DNA of 64,000 nt, taken from contig NZ_LMIO01000001.1 of NCBI RefSeq assembly GCF_001428745.1, forward strand, positions 644,818 through 708,817. The letters are read 5' to 3'. The notes beneath the pieces were generated by a model that ran no database searches, was not told the origin of the DNA, and worked only from the letters and a program-made list of their open reading frames with translations. The translations under genes and the position numbers were made by a program. This DNA is from Leifsonia sp. Root227. Lineage in GTDB: Bacteria; Actinomycetota; Actinomycetes; Actinomycetales; Microbacteriaceae. The first letter of the stretch is position 1; the number at the start of each line of letters is the position of its first letter. Of this stretch, positions 41,111 to 49,796 are shown piece by piece.

Positions 41111-42445
41111 ATGACCGGGCAATTGAGCGAACTGGCCTCTGAAGCGTATGTCTTCGGGTTTCCGCTCGTCTTCAACGGTGAGCAGATTCTGCGGCTCACC
41201 ACGAGCGGGATCGGCACTCTGCCTTCCGCCTCGTTCAACTCGTTCTCTCACGCACGCGCGCTGGCGAGCCCGCGCGACACCTTCGTCTCCATCAACAACG
41301 ACACCGTCTATTCCATCGCCCCCGTGGACCTGAGCGTCGGGCCCGTCCTGCTGAGCGTCCCGGAAGCGGGCGACCGCTACTACGTGCTGCAGTTCGTGGA
41401 TGCGTGGACCAACAACTTCGCGTACGTCGGCACCAGGGCGACGGGCAATCGCCGCGGCGACTTCCTGCTCGTGCCCCCGGAGTGGGAGGGCGGCCCTGAG
41501 GCGGAGGGCGTGACCGTCATCCGGTTCCCAACGCGGATCGCCGTGATCGTCGGACGCTGGGCGTGCGACGGCGAGGAGGATCTGCCCGCCGTCGAGGAGT
41601 TGCAGAACTCGCTGACGCTGACGCCCATCCGGAAGTCGCTGACCCCGCCGCAGGGCGTCCCCGTCGTCGCCGGAGGGCTGAGCGAGGCGCTCGACTTCTT
41701 CGAGCGGCTCAGGGTCTGGGCGCTCGCCTTCCCTCCCGCGGAACGCGACAGGGCGGCCCTCGACTCGTACGGCGAGCTCGGTCTGACCAGTGCGTACACC
41801 GTCGCGGAGGCGCCGGCCGAGGTGCGCGAAGCTCTCGAGGTCGGCTACGCGGCAGGAAAGCAGGCACTCCAGATGGCCGTGCGCTCCGGCGACGGCCCGT
41901 ACGTCAACAACTGGCTGGTCAACCTGCACATGTTCGACTACAACCTGGACTTCTTCGAGGTCGGGACGCTCGACGACCCTGCCTGGAAGCACGCTGACCC
42001 GAAGACCAGGTACGCCACCAGGGCCGCCGCCGCGCTCGCCGGGCTGTGGGGCAACCACGGCTACGAGGCCGCGTATTTCTTCACCTACCTGGATGCGGCG
42101 GGGGATGCGCTCACCGGAGAGCACACGTACGCCCTGCGCCTGCATCCGACGCCGCCCGTCGGCGCATTCTGGTCCATCACCATGTACGACCTCCCGAACT
42201 TCTACCTCGTCGAGAACCAGGCGGCGCGGTATTCGATCGGGGACAGGACGCGAGGGATCGTGTACGACGACGACGGAGGCTTGACCATCACCATGAGCGC
42301 GACCAGACCGGCCGACGAGAAGGCGGCTGCCAACTGGCTGCCGGCGCCGCAGGGCGAGTTCCGCCCCATCCTGCGCCTGTACGCTCCGAAGCAGGAGCTG
42401 GTCGACGGCACGTATGAGGTCCCGGCGATCGAGCGGGTCGTCTGA
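41111..42445 (+). CDS. DUF1254/DUF1214 protein
   Basis: 444 residues. The N-terminal DUF1254 part has FGFPLVFNGEQI, then NNDTVYSIAPVDLSVGPVLLSVPEAGDRYYVLQFVDAWTNNFAYVGTR in two halves typical of the family; the C-terminal DUF1214 part has GAFWSITMYDLPNFYLVENQ near residue 355. No signal peptide is seen, unlike many members. Function is unknown. ATG 41111 is preferred over GTG 41099, with GAGG six bases upstream. pta follows after three bases, so this gene leads the DUF1254-pta-ackA transcript unless internal promoters exist. Confidence 0.85.
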   Translation: MTGQLSELASEAYVFGFPLVFNGEQILRLTTSGIGTLPSASFNSFSHARALASPRDTFVSINNDTVYSIAPVDLSVGPVLLSVPEAGDRYYVLQFVDAWTNNFAYVGTRATGNRRGDFLLVPPEWEGGPEAEGVTVIRFPTRIAVIVGRWACDGEEDLPAVEELQNSLTLTPIRKSLTPPQGVPVVAGGLSEALDFFERLRVWALAFPPAERDRAALDSYGELGLTSAYTVAEAPAEVREALEVGYAAGKQALQMAVRSGDGPYVNNWLVNLHMFDYNLDFFEVGTLDDPAWKHADPKTRYATRAAAALAGLWGNHGYEAAYFFTYLDAAGDALTGEHTYALRLHPTPPVGAFWSITMYDLPNFYLVENQAARYSIGDRTRGIVYDDDGGLTITMSATRPADEKAAANWLPAPQGEFRPILRLYAPKQELVDGTYEVPAIERVV

Positions 42446-42448
42446 GTC

Positions 42449-44572
42449 GTGGCGAGATCTCTCTACATCACGTCCGCTGAGGGTCACACCGGCAAGTCCA
42501 CCGTCGCTCTCGGGGTGCTCGAGGCGCTTCGCCGCGCTGTGGGAAGGGTCGGCGTCTTCCGTCCCATCGCGCGGTCGACCTCCGAGCGCGACTACGTTCT
42601 CGAACTGCTGCTGCAGCGCGAGACGGCCGACATCGCGTACGAGGAGGCCATCGGCGTCACCTACGACGACGTCCACCTGGATGCGGAAGCCGCCCTCTCC
42701 GAGATCGTCCGCCGCTTCCGGGCGGTCGAGTCGCGCTGCGACACGGTCGTCATCCTCGGCTCCGACTACACCGACGTCGGCAGCCCGACCGAGCTGCGGT
42801 TCAACGCGCGGATCGCCGCGAATCTCGGGGCTCCCGTGCTGCTCGTCCTCGGCGGCCGCATCGGTCAGGGCCTCGGAGAGCGTCTCGGCCAGGCTGAGCC
42901 GCGCACGGCGGAGGACATGAAGCAGCTCACCGAGCTGGCCGTCGCCGAGCTGCGCGACGAGCACGTCGCTCTGCTCGGCGTCGTCGCGAACCGTGCGGAC
43001 CCCGACGACCTGGATCAGGTCGTCAGCGCCGTGCAGCAGGCCGTCGGGGTGTCGCCGAGCGGCGACAGGGCGCCCGTGTGGGCGATCCCGGAGGACCCGT
43101 TCCTCGTCGCTCCGAGCATGCGCTCGATCATGGAGGCGACAGGGTCCACTCTGATCGCGGGCGACGAAGCGCTGCTGGCGCGCGAGGCGCTGGGCGTCGT
43201 GGTCGCCGGCATGTCGATGAACAACGTCCTGCCGCGGCTGATCGAGGGCTCCGTCGTCGTCGTCCCTGCCGACCGCACGGAGGTGCTGCTCGCCGTGCTG
43301 CTGGCGAACGCCTCCGGCACGTTCCCCTCCATCGCCGGAATCGTGCTCAACGGAGGGTTCGAGCTGCCAGAGCCGATCGAGCGGCTGCTCTCCGGGCTCC
43401 GGTCTCCGCTGCCGATCGTGGAGACCGACCTCGGCACTTACGACACCGTGGTGCGGATCACGCACGCCCGCGGCAGGCTCGCCGCCGACTCGCAGCGCAA
43501 GTACGACACCGCGCAGGCGCTGTTCGAACGCCACGTGGATGCGGATGCGCTGCTCAAGCGGCTCGACGTGAGCCCGCGGGATGTCGTCACCCCGCTGATG
43601 TTCGAGTACGACCTGTTGGAGCGTGCTCGCGCCGCGGACAAGCACATCGTCCTGCCGGAGGGCGAGGACGACCGCATCCTGCGCGCCGCGGCGACGTTGC
43701 TCGCCCGCGGAGTCGCAAGGCTCACCATCCTCGGCGAGTCGTTCGAGGTGCGCGCGAGGGCCATCGAGCTCGGCGTCGACATCTCCGGCGCCGAGGTGCT
43801 CAGCCCGTTCGACGACGTGCTGCGGCTGCGCTTCGCCCAGGAGTATGCCCGGCTCAGAGCGCACAAGGGCATCACGCTCGAACAGGCGTCGGACACGGTC
43901 ACGGACCCCTCGTACTTCGGCACGATGATGGTCCACCTCGGTCTCGCCGACGGCATGGTGTCCGGTGCAGCGCACACCACGGCTCACACGATCCGTCCGG
44001 CGTTCGAGATCATCAAGACCCGCCCCGAGGTGTCCGTGGTGTCGAGCGTCTTCCTGATGGCGCTCGCCGACCGGGTGCTCGTCTACGGGGACTGCGCCGT
44101 CATCCCCGATCCGACGGCGGAGCAGCTGGCGGACATCGCGATCTCGTCGGCGGAGACGGCGGAGCAGTTCGGCATCGAGCCGCGGGTCGCGATGCTGTCG
44201 TACTCCACGGGCGAGTCGGGCACGGGCGCCGACGTCGACAAGGTGCGGGCGGCCACTGCCCTCGTGCACGAGAGAGCGCCTCAGTTAGCGGTGGACGGTC
44301 CCATCCAGTACGACGCGGCGGCGGATGCGGCGGTCGGTGCCGCGAAACTGCCTGGCTCGCAGGTGGCAGGACGGGCGACGGTGTTCATCTTCCCCGACCT
44401 CAACACCGGCAACAACACATATAAGGCAGTGCAGCGCAGCGCCGGCGCCGTGGCGATCGGGCCTGTGCTGCAGGGACTGCGCAAGCCGATCAACGACCTG
44501 TCCAGGGGCGCCCTCGTCGACGACATCGTCAACACGGTCGCCATCACCGCGATCCAGGCGGGTCTCGCATGA
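42449..44572 (+). CDS. pta: Phosphate acetyltransferase (long form)
   Basis: 707 residues from GTG 42449. Three parts: an N-terminal BioD-like P-loop domain (YITSAEGHTGKSTVALGVLE), a DRTGG domain (about 215-330) and the C-terminal PTA catalytic domain (from about 375; KHIVLPEGEDDRILRAA, DGMVSGAAHTTAHTIRPA, FIFPDLNTGNN). It interconverts acetyl-CoA and acetyl phosphate. The stop overlaps the ackA start (ATGA). Together they form the acetate overflow/assimilation pathway. Confidence 0.96.
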   Translation: MARSLYITSAEGHTGKSTVALGVLEALRRAVGRVGVFRPIARSTSERDYVLELLLQRETADIAYEEAIGVTYDDVHLDAEAALSEIVRRFRAVESRCDTVVILGSDYTDVGSPTELRFNARIAANLGAPVLLVLGGRIGQGLGERLGQAEPRTAEDMKQLTELAVAELRDEHVALLGVVANRADPDDLDQVVSAVQQAVGVSPSGDRAPVWAIPEDPFLVAPSMRSIMEATGSTLIAGDEALLAREALGVVVAGMSMNNVLPRLIEGSVVVVPADRTEVLLAVLLANASGTFPSIAGIVLNGGFELPEPIERLLSGLRSPLPIVETDLGTYDTVVRITHARGRLAADSQRKYDTAQALFERHVDADALLKRLDVSPRDVVTPLMFEYDLLERARAADKHIVLPEGEDDRILRAAATLLARGVARLTILGESFEVRARAIELGVDISGAEVLSPFDDVLRLRFAQEYARLRAHKGITLEQASDTVTDPSYFGTMMVHLGLADGMVSGAAHTTAHTIRPAFEIIKTRPEVSVVSSVFLMALADRVLVYGDCAVIPDPTAEQLADIAISSAETAEQFGIEPRVAMLSYSTGESGTGADVDKVRAATALVHERAPQLAVDGPIQYDAAADAAVGAAKLPGSQVAGRATVFIFPDLNTGNNTYKAVQRSAGAVAIGPVLQGLRKPINDLSRGALVDDIVNTVAITAIQAGLA

Positions 44573-45783
44573 GCGCCGTCCTCGTGATCAACAGCGGATC
44601 GTCGTCGTTCAAGTACCAGCTCATCGACCTCGACACCGAGCAGCCGCTGGCGAGCGGGCTCGTGGAGCGCATCGGTGAGCGGTCGGGACACACCACCCAT
44701 CGCGGCCCGAACGGCACGAGCGAGCGCAGCCTGGAGATCCCCGACCACACCGCGGGGTTCCAGGCGATGATCGAGGCGTTCGAGGCCGACGGGCCGAGCC
44801 TCGCCGAGTATCCGCCCGTCGCCGTCGGCCACAGGGTGGTGCACGGAGGCAAACGGTTCTTCGAGCCCACCATCGTGACTCCGCTGGTCGAGATCAACAT
44901 CGAAGACCTCGCCGACCTTGCCCCGCTGCACAACCCGGCCAATCTGCAGGGCATCCGAGCGGCGGAGAAGGCGTTCCCCGACGTTCCGCACGTCGCGGTG
45001 TTCGACACCGCCTTCCACCAGACGCTGCCGCCGGAGGCGTACACGTACGCGATCGATGCTGAGCTCGCCGAGCGTCACCGGGTGCGCAGGTACGGCTTCC
45101 ACGGCACATCGCACAAGTACGTGTCAGAGACGGCTGCCGCGTTCCTCGGCCGTCCGCTCGGGGAGTTGAAGCAGATCGTGCTTCACCTCGGCAACGGGGC
45201 GTCGGCGTGCGCGATCGACGGCGGCCGCTCCATCGACACTTCGATGGGCATGACTCCGCTCGAAGGGCTCGTGATGGGCACCAGGTCGGGCGACCTCGAC
45301 CCTGCTGTCCTCATCCACCTGGCCAGGCGGGCGAACCTCGACATCGACGGCCTCGACGAACTCCTCAACCGCAAGAGCGGTCTGCTCGGGTTGTCCGGCA
45401 CGGGCGACATGCGGGATGTGCGCCGCGCGGCGAACGACGGCGACGAGGCGGCGCAGCTCGCCCTGGCGACCACCGTGCATCGGCTGAAGCACTACATCGG
45501 CGCGTACACGGCGCTCCTCGGTGGCCTCGATGTGCTCACCTTCACGGCGGGCGTCGGCGAGAACGACGCCGCGCTGCGAGCGGATGCACTGGAGGGATTG
45601 GAATCGTTCGGCATCGTGCTCGACAGGGAGCGGAACGCGAGCCGGTCGTCGGAGGCGCGGATCATCTCCACCGACGACTCGCCGGTGACCGTCCTCGTCG
45701 TTCCCACCGACGAGGAACTGGAGATCGCCCGCCAGACCGTGCAGGCGATCGCCGGGACACCGGGGGCCTCAGCCGCCGGGTGA
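44569..45783 (+). CDS. ackA: Acetate kinase
   Basis: 404 residues. The ASKHA fold is shown by VLVINSGSSSFKYQLID at the N-terminus, GHRVVHGG, RYGFHGTSHKYVS, HLGNGASACAID and FTAGVGENDAALR, all canonical for AckA. It converts acetyl phosphate and ADP to acetate and ATP. Coupled to pta by a four-base overlap. A lipoprotein gene of the thioesterase-like cluster begins 24 bases after its stop. Confidence 0.97.
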   Translation: MSAVLVINSGSSSFKYQLIDLDTEQPLASGLVERIGERSGHTTHRGPNGTSERSLEIPDHTAGFQAMIEAFEADGPSLAEYPPVAVGHRVVHGGKRFFEPTIVTPLVEINIEDLADLAPLHNPANLQGIRAAEKAFPDVPHVAVFDTAFHQTLPPEAYTYAIDAELAERHRVRRYGFHGTSHKYVSETAAAFLGRPLGELKQIVLHLGNGASACAIDGGRSIDTSMGMTPLEGLVMGTRSGDLDPAVLIHLARRANLDIDGLDELLNRKSGLLGLSGTGDMRDVRRAANDGDEAAQLALATTVHRLKHYIGAYTALLGGLDVLTFTAGVGENDAALRADALEGLESFGIVLDRERNASRSSEARIISTDDSPVTVLVVPTDEELEIARQTVQAIAGTPGASAAG

Positions 45784-45807
45784 CCGGCGACCGGCGGCGG
45801 TGATGTC

Positions 45808-47172
45808 ATGCGCGCGCGGAGCGGCACGGTGCGACGGCGGTTCGCAGCTGCGCGTGTCGCTCGCGCCGCGCACGCAGCAGTCGCCGTCCTCGCGCTCGTC
45901 GCGGTCGCAGCACTCTCCGGATGCACGTCGACCGCCGTGTCGGCAGGTCCGCGGTTCGTCACGCCGCCACTGATCAGGTACACCTCCGTGCTCTGGCCGG
46001 TTCCCCTCCAGCTCGTCGGGGCAGAGCCGGGCAGCCGGGTGCGGCTGGAGGCGAGGATGAGCACAGCGCGCGGCGTCTGGAGTTCGACGGCGACATATAC
46101 GGTCCCGGCCTCCGGCGCCCTCGACCTCGCCGCCGCCAAGCCGCAGCTGTCCCGGTTCTCCGAGCCGGACTCTGCCGGGCTGTTCTGGTCGCTGCGCGGT
46201 CCGCAGCTCGGGCAGCAGGCGCTCGCCCAGCAGTGGATGCGCGAGGTGTCTCCCGTCACCGTCACGGCCTTCGACGGCAGCCGTGCCATCGCATCGCGCA
46301 CGTTCCGTCTGCAGGGGATCGGCGCCGACGTGCGCACCAGGACGGTGTTCACCCGCGATCTGCTGGCGGCGACGGCCGCGAGGTCGGGAGGGACCGCCCC
46401 GCGCATCCCGACCCAGACCCACGAGGATGTGCAGGTCGGCACCTTCTACAGTGCGCGCTCGATCGAGCGGCCGCGCACCCCGGCCGTGGTGGTCTTCGAC
46501 GACCCGGCCCCTGGCGCATCCGGTGACTTCGTCGCTCCGTTGCTGTCGTTGTTCGGCGCGTCCGTGTTCGTCGTGCCCATGAGCCGCTCGGCGGACGGCG
46601 TGCGTCTCAGCTCGATCGTCGACGCCGACACGATCGGCGGGGTGCTCGACTGGCTCGACGAGCGGCCGGATGTCGACGCTCGGCAGGTGTTCGCATTCGG
46701 GACCAGCCAGTCCGAGCAGCTCGCGCTGTGGTCTGCCGCACGTTTCCCGGACCGGCTGACCGGCGTGTTCGCGGCCGGGGGAGCGACGGCACTGCTCTGT
46801 CTCCCGTCCAGCCCGGTCGGTCCGGTGTTCGACGGAGGGGTGCCGGAAGGCTGCATGATCGACCCGCTGCTCGTGAACGATGCTGCAACGCCTCCGCTCT
46901 CCGTCCTGCGCGGCTCGATCGTGATCGGCTGCTCCGTGCACGACGAGACGCTGCCGACGGCGTGCGACTGGCTCGACGCGGCGATGGCGACCAGGGGCAC
47001 GCGCGCCGGCGACGTCATCCTGCGCGACAGCGCGGCGACGCACGACACGATGGTGCCGCCCGGGCTCCCGATCGCCGTCCAGGACGGGCAGAGGGGCGAG
47101 GCGACGGAGCACGCACGGATCGCGTTCTGGGACGCCGTGCTGAACGTGCTGCTGCGGTCGGGGAGGGCCTGA
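45808..47172 (+). CDS. Acyl-CoA thioesterase/BAAT-like lipoprotein, paralogue 1
   Basis: 454 residues. A lipoprotein signal ends at VAALSGC (about residue 39). The BAAT N-terminal beta domain (GSRVRLEARMSTARGVWSST, GLFWSLRGP) is followed by an alpha/beta-hydrolase domain with nucleophile Ser in FGTSQS, Asp in CSVHDE and His in ATHDT. Such proteins are related to bile-acid-CoA:amino acid acyltransferases and acyl-CoA thioesterases; the extracytoplasmic substrate is unknown. ATG 45808. It overlaps the next paralogue by one base (TGATG). Confidence 0.82.
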   Translation: MRARSGTVRRRFAAARVARAAHAAVAVLALVAVAALSGCTSTAVSAGPRFVTPPLIRYTSVLWPVPLQLVGAEPGSRVRLEARMSTARGVWSSTATYTVPASGALDLAAAKPQLSRFSEPDSAGLFWSLRGPQLGQQALAQQWMREVSPVTVTAFDGSRAIASRTFRLQGIGADVRTRTVFTRDLLAATAARSGGTAPRIPTQTHEDVQVGTFYSARSIERPRTPAVVVFDDPAPGASGDFVAPLLSLFGASVFVVPMSRSADGVRLSSIVDADTIGGVLDWLDERPDVDARQVFAFGTSQSEQLALWSAARFPDRLTGVFAAGGATALLCLPSSPVGPVFDGGVPEGCMIDPLLVNDAATPPLSVLRGSIVIGCSVHDETLPTACDWLDAAMATRGTRAGDVILRDSAATHDTMVPPGLPIAVQDGQRGEATEHARIAFWDAVLNVLLRSGRA

Positions 47173-48473
47173 TGCGCGCGCGGAGGCCGCGGGTCCCGTT
47201 GATGGTCGCCGCTGTCGTGCTCTCCGTCGCCGCCCTCGCGGGATGCGGTGGTCCTCCGCGCTCGATCGGCCCCCGGTTCACGGTCGACCTGCTCCACTCC
47301 GGGGTGTCGGACCCCGTCATCCTCTCTGTGGTCGGGCTGCAGCCAGGAGGGGACGCTGTGCTCTCGGCGACGGCGCACACCGCATCCGGAGTGTGGTCGG
47401 CGAAGGCGGTGTACGCGGTGCCGCCGAACGGGGTCATCGACCTGTGGAAGGCGAAGCCGCTGCTCGCCCCGTACGCCGCTGCCGACCCCGCCGCCCTGCT
47501 GTGGAGCATGTCAGGACCGTCGCTCAGCCAGAGCGCGCTCGAGCAGACCTGGGCCGGCGGCGACGTCGACATCCGGCTGGCGGCGCAGCAGGACGGCCGA
47601 GAGGTCGCGTCCCAGGTCGTCCACCGCACCGGCTATCGCAGCGCGAGCTCGACACGCGACATCTTCGCGAGAGACCTGCTGAGCGGCACGGACAGGGAGG
47701 AGGACATCGGAGGGACGGTGTTCGACAGGCGGATCGGCACGTACGTCGCTCCCGACCCTCCGACGGAGCAGTCGCGCCCAGCAGTGATCGTCATCGACGG
47801 AGACGATGGCGGAGCGTCTGGCGCGTTCGTGGCAGGACAGCTCGCCGCCAACGGATTCCCCGCGTTCGTACTGCCGTCGTTCGGACCGACGGGGCAGATC
47901 CCTGGATCGTCCGCCCTCAGCGTGGAGTCCTTCGACACGGCGCGCACCTGGCTGGCCGAGCAGACGGAGGTGGATGCGTCCCGCATCTTCGTCTGGGGAA
48001 GCTGGCGGGCGGCGCCGCTCGCCCTCTGGTTCGCCGCCGCCGAGCCGTACGCCGTGTACGGCGCCATCGCCGCGAGCGGGCCGACCGCCCTGCTCTGCAC
48101 AGCCTCGGGCGGAGCATCTCCGCTCACCAGCGACGGGGATCCTGTGCCGTGCGAGAGCCAGGTGCGCACGATCGCGGACACGCCGTCGCTCCGCCTGGAC
48201 CGCATCCCCGGCCCCGTGGTGCTGGCGTGCGGCACGAAGGACGAGATCCTGTCGAACGCATGCGACTGGATGACAGCGGGGGAGCAGGCCAGGGGCGTTC
48301 GGGCGGACGACCAGTTCCTCCGCGCCGTCGGCAGCGGGCACACGATCAGCACGCCGCCGATCGTGCCGGTGGGGCTGTCGGACCTCGCTCCGACGCTCGC
48401 GCAGGCGACGGAGCGTGCACGGAGCGCGTTCTGGGTGGCTGCGCTCTCCGCGTTGCAGGGGGCGGTGGAATGA
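47172..48473 (+). CDS. BAAT-like lipoprotein, paralogue 2, nucleophile serine missing
   Basis: 433 residues. Lipobox ALAGC near residue 25 and the same two-domain order as its neighbours (SGVWSAKAVYAVP; LLWSMSGPS). At the nucleophile elbow, where paralogues 1 and 3 have FGTSQS and FGTSRG, this protein has WGSWRA (codons near 47996-48010), so Trp replaces the catalytic Ser. Asp (GTKDE) and His (SGHT) are kept. It is probably a non-catalytic binding partner or has changed chemistry. ATG 47172 overlaps the preceding stop; its own stop overlaps the next start. Confidence 0.82.
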   Translation: MRARRPRVPLMVAAVVLSVAALAGCGGPPRSIGPRFTVDLLHSGVSDPVILSVVGLQPGGDAVLSATAHTASGVWSAKAVYAVPPNGVIDLWKAKPLLAPYAAADPAALLWSMSGPSLSQSALEQTWAGGDVDIRLAAQQDGREVASQVVHRTGYRSASSTRDIFARDLLSGTDREEDIGGTVFDRRIGTYVAPDPPTEQSRPAVIVIDGDDGGASGAFVAGQLAANGFPAFVLPSFGPTGQIPGSSALSVESFDTARTWLAEQTEVDASRIFVWGSWRAAPLALWFAAAEPYAVYGAIAASGPTALLCTASGGASPLTSDGDPVPCESQVRTIADTPSLRLDRIPGPVVLACGTKDEILSNACDWMTAGEQARGVRADDQFLRAVGSGHTISTPPIVPVGLSDLAPTLAQATERARSAFWVAALSALQGAVE

Positions 48474-49726
48474 TGGCACGTGTGAGGTTCGCCGCCGTGG
48501 TCGCCGTGCTGGCCGGCGTCGCTGCGCTCGCCGGCTGCGCGCAGCCGTCTGGAGCCCAGCACCAGGACGGCCCGCGGTTCGTGGTGAGTCAGAACCCGAG
48601 CCCGGTCTGGCAGCCGGTCGGCATCACGCTGGCATCGCTCCCTCCCGGCCAGCGGGTGACGATCACGGCCACCGTGCGCGACGGCGCCGTCTGGTCGTCG
48701 CACGCCGACTACCTCGTCCCCGCGAATGGCGCCGTCGACCTCGACAGCCAGGCGCCCATCGATGCCCCGTTCTCCGGTGTCGACGGGATGGGGCTGCTCT
48801 GGTCGCTGCGCAGCGGGTCCGGTGCTCCTGCGTCGTCCGCTGAGATGTGGGGCGCAGCCACTCTCCGGGTGGGGCTGGCCGCTGTCGCGGGCGGTCGCCG
48901 CGTCGCCCAGACCACCGTCGTGCGGGTCGGGCTCTCCTCTGCGTCGGAGTCGAGCGCCGTCTTCGACGACGGCATCAGCGGCGACTACTTCCAGCCGAAG
49001 ACTCAGGACGTCGCCCTCCGCCCCGCCGTGATCGTCTTCGACGGAACGGACGACGGGACGCCGACCGGCGTCATCGCCGCCTCCCAGCTGGCCGCCAACG
49101 GCTATCCGGCCCTCGCGCTCTCCACGTTCGGATCGGCCGGCCAGCTCGATCCGTCGCACACCTTCCCTGCAGAGCGCTTCCTGTCCGCCGTCGCCTGGCT
49201 GCGATCGCAGCCGGGCGTCGACCGGCAGCGGATCTTCACGTTCGGCACCTCCAGGGGCGCGCAGCTCGCCCTGTGGACGGCGGTGGCGTACCCGCAGCTC
49301 GTCTACGGGGCCATCGCGCCGGGCGGCACGACAGGGCTGATCTGCAACTCGCCCGTGCCCGACCCTGCGGTGACGGTCGGCGGGAGCTGGGTGCCGTGCG
49401 CGTCAGGCACGCGCGACACCAGCGGCCCGAACGTGCTCGACCTCTCCCGCATCCCTGGGCCGATCGTGCTCGGCTGCGCAGGACGCGACGAGCAGCTGGA
49501 CAACGGATGCGCGTGGATGTCCGCCGGAATCGCCAAACGGGGTGCGCGGGTCGGCGACGTGTACGTGCGTGCGGCGAACGCGACGCATCTCTTCTACGCT
49601 CCGCCGTACACCCCGCTCTACCTGCCGGCTGCGCCGTATGCGCAGCCGACGGAGGACGCGCGGGTGCAGCTCTGGAACGGCATCCTGGAAGCGCTCTCCG
49701 AGCCGTCCAGCGTCCCAGGGCACTGA
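48470..49726 (+). CDS. Acyl-CoA thioesterase/BAAT-like lipoprotein, paralogue 3
   Basis: 418 residues from ATG 48470 (or the adjacent ATG 48473). Lipobox ALAGC near residue 23; BAAT N-terminal domain (GQRVTITATVRDGAVWSSHADY; GLLWSLRSG); hydrolase domain with Ser in FGTSRGAQLAL, Asp in AGRDE and His in ATHLF. The full triad is retained. The three paralogues overlap end to start and form one translational unit, about 30-35% alike by eye. dnaX follows after 70 bases with its own leaderless promoter. Confidence 0.83.
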   Translation: MMARVRFAAVVAVLAGVAALAGCAQPSGAQHQDGPRFVVSQNPSPVWQPVGITLASLPPGQRVTITATVRDGAVWSSHADYLVPANGAVDLDSQAPIDAPFSGVDGMGLLWSLRSGSGAPASSAEMWGAATLRVGLAAVAGGRRVAQTTVVRVGLSSASESSAVFDDGISGDYFQPKTQDVALRPAVIVFDGTDDGTPTGVIAASQLAANGYPALALSTFGSAGQLDPSHTFPAERFLSAVAWLRSQPGVDRQRIFTFGTSRGAQLALWTAVAYPQLVYGAIAPGGTTGLICNSPVPDPAVTVGGSWVPCASGTRDTSGPNVLDLSRIPGPIVLGCAGRDEQLDNGCAWMSAGIAKRGARVGDVYVRAANATHLFYAPPYTPLYLPAAPYAQPTEDARVQLWNGILEALSEPSSVPGH

Positions 49727-49796
49727 GGCGGGACGCCGCTCTGATCCGATCCGGTCCTCACGACCGAATGTCGGCGGCGGCAAGTACCATGAGTGG

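Noticed and set aside
40847..44269. A 1,140-codon open frame on the minus strand
   Set aside because: It runs antisense through the SRP RNA, the DUF1254 gene and pta. High G+C leaves long stop-free antisense frames; composition (Arg/Asp/Val/Gly-rich, no domains) is that of a mirror of the real genes.
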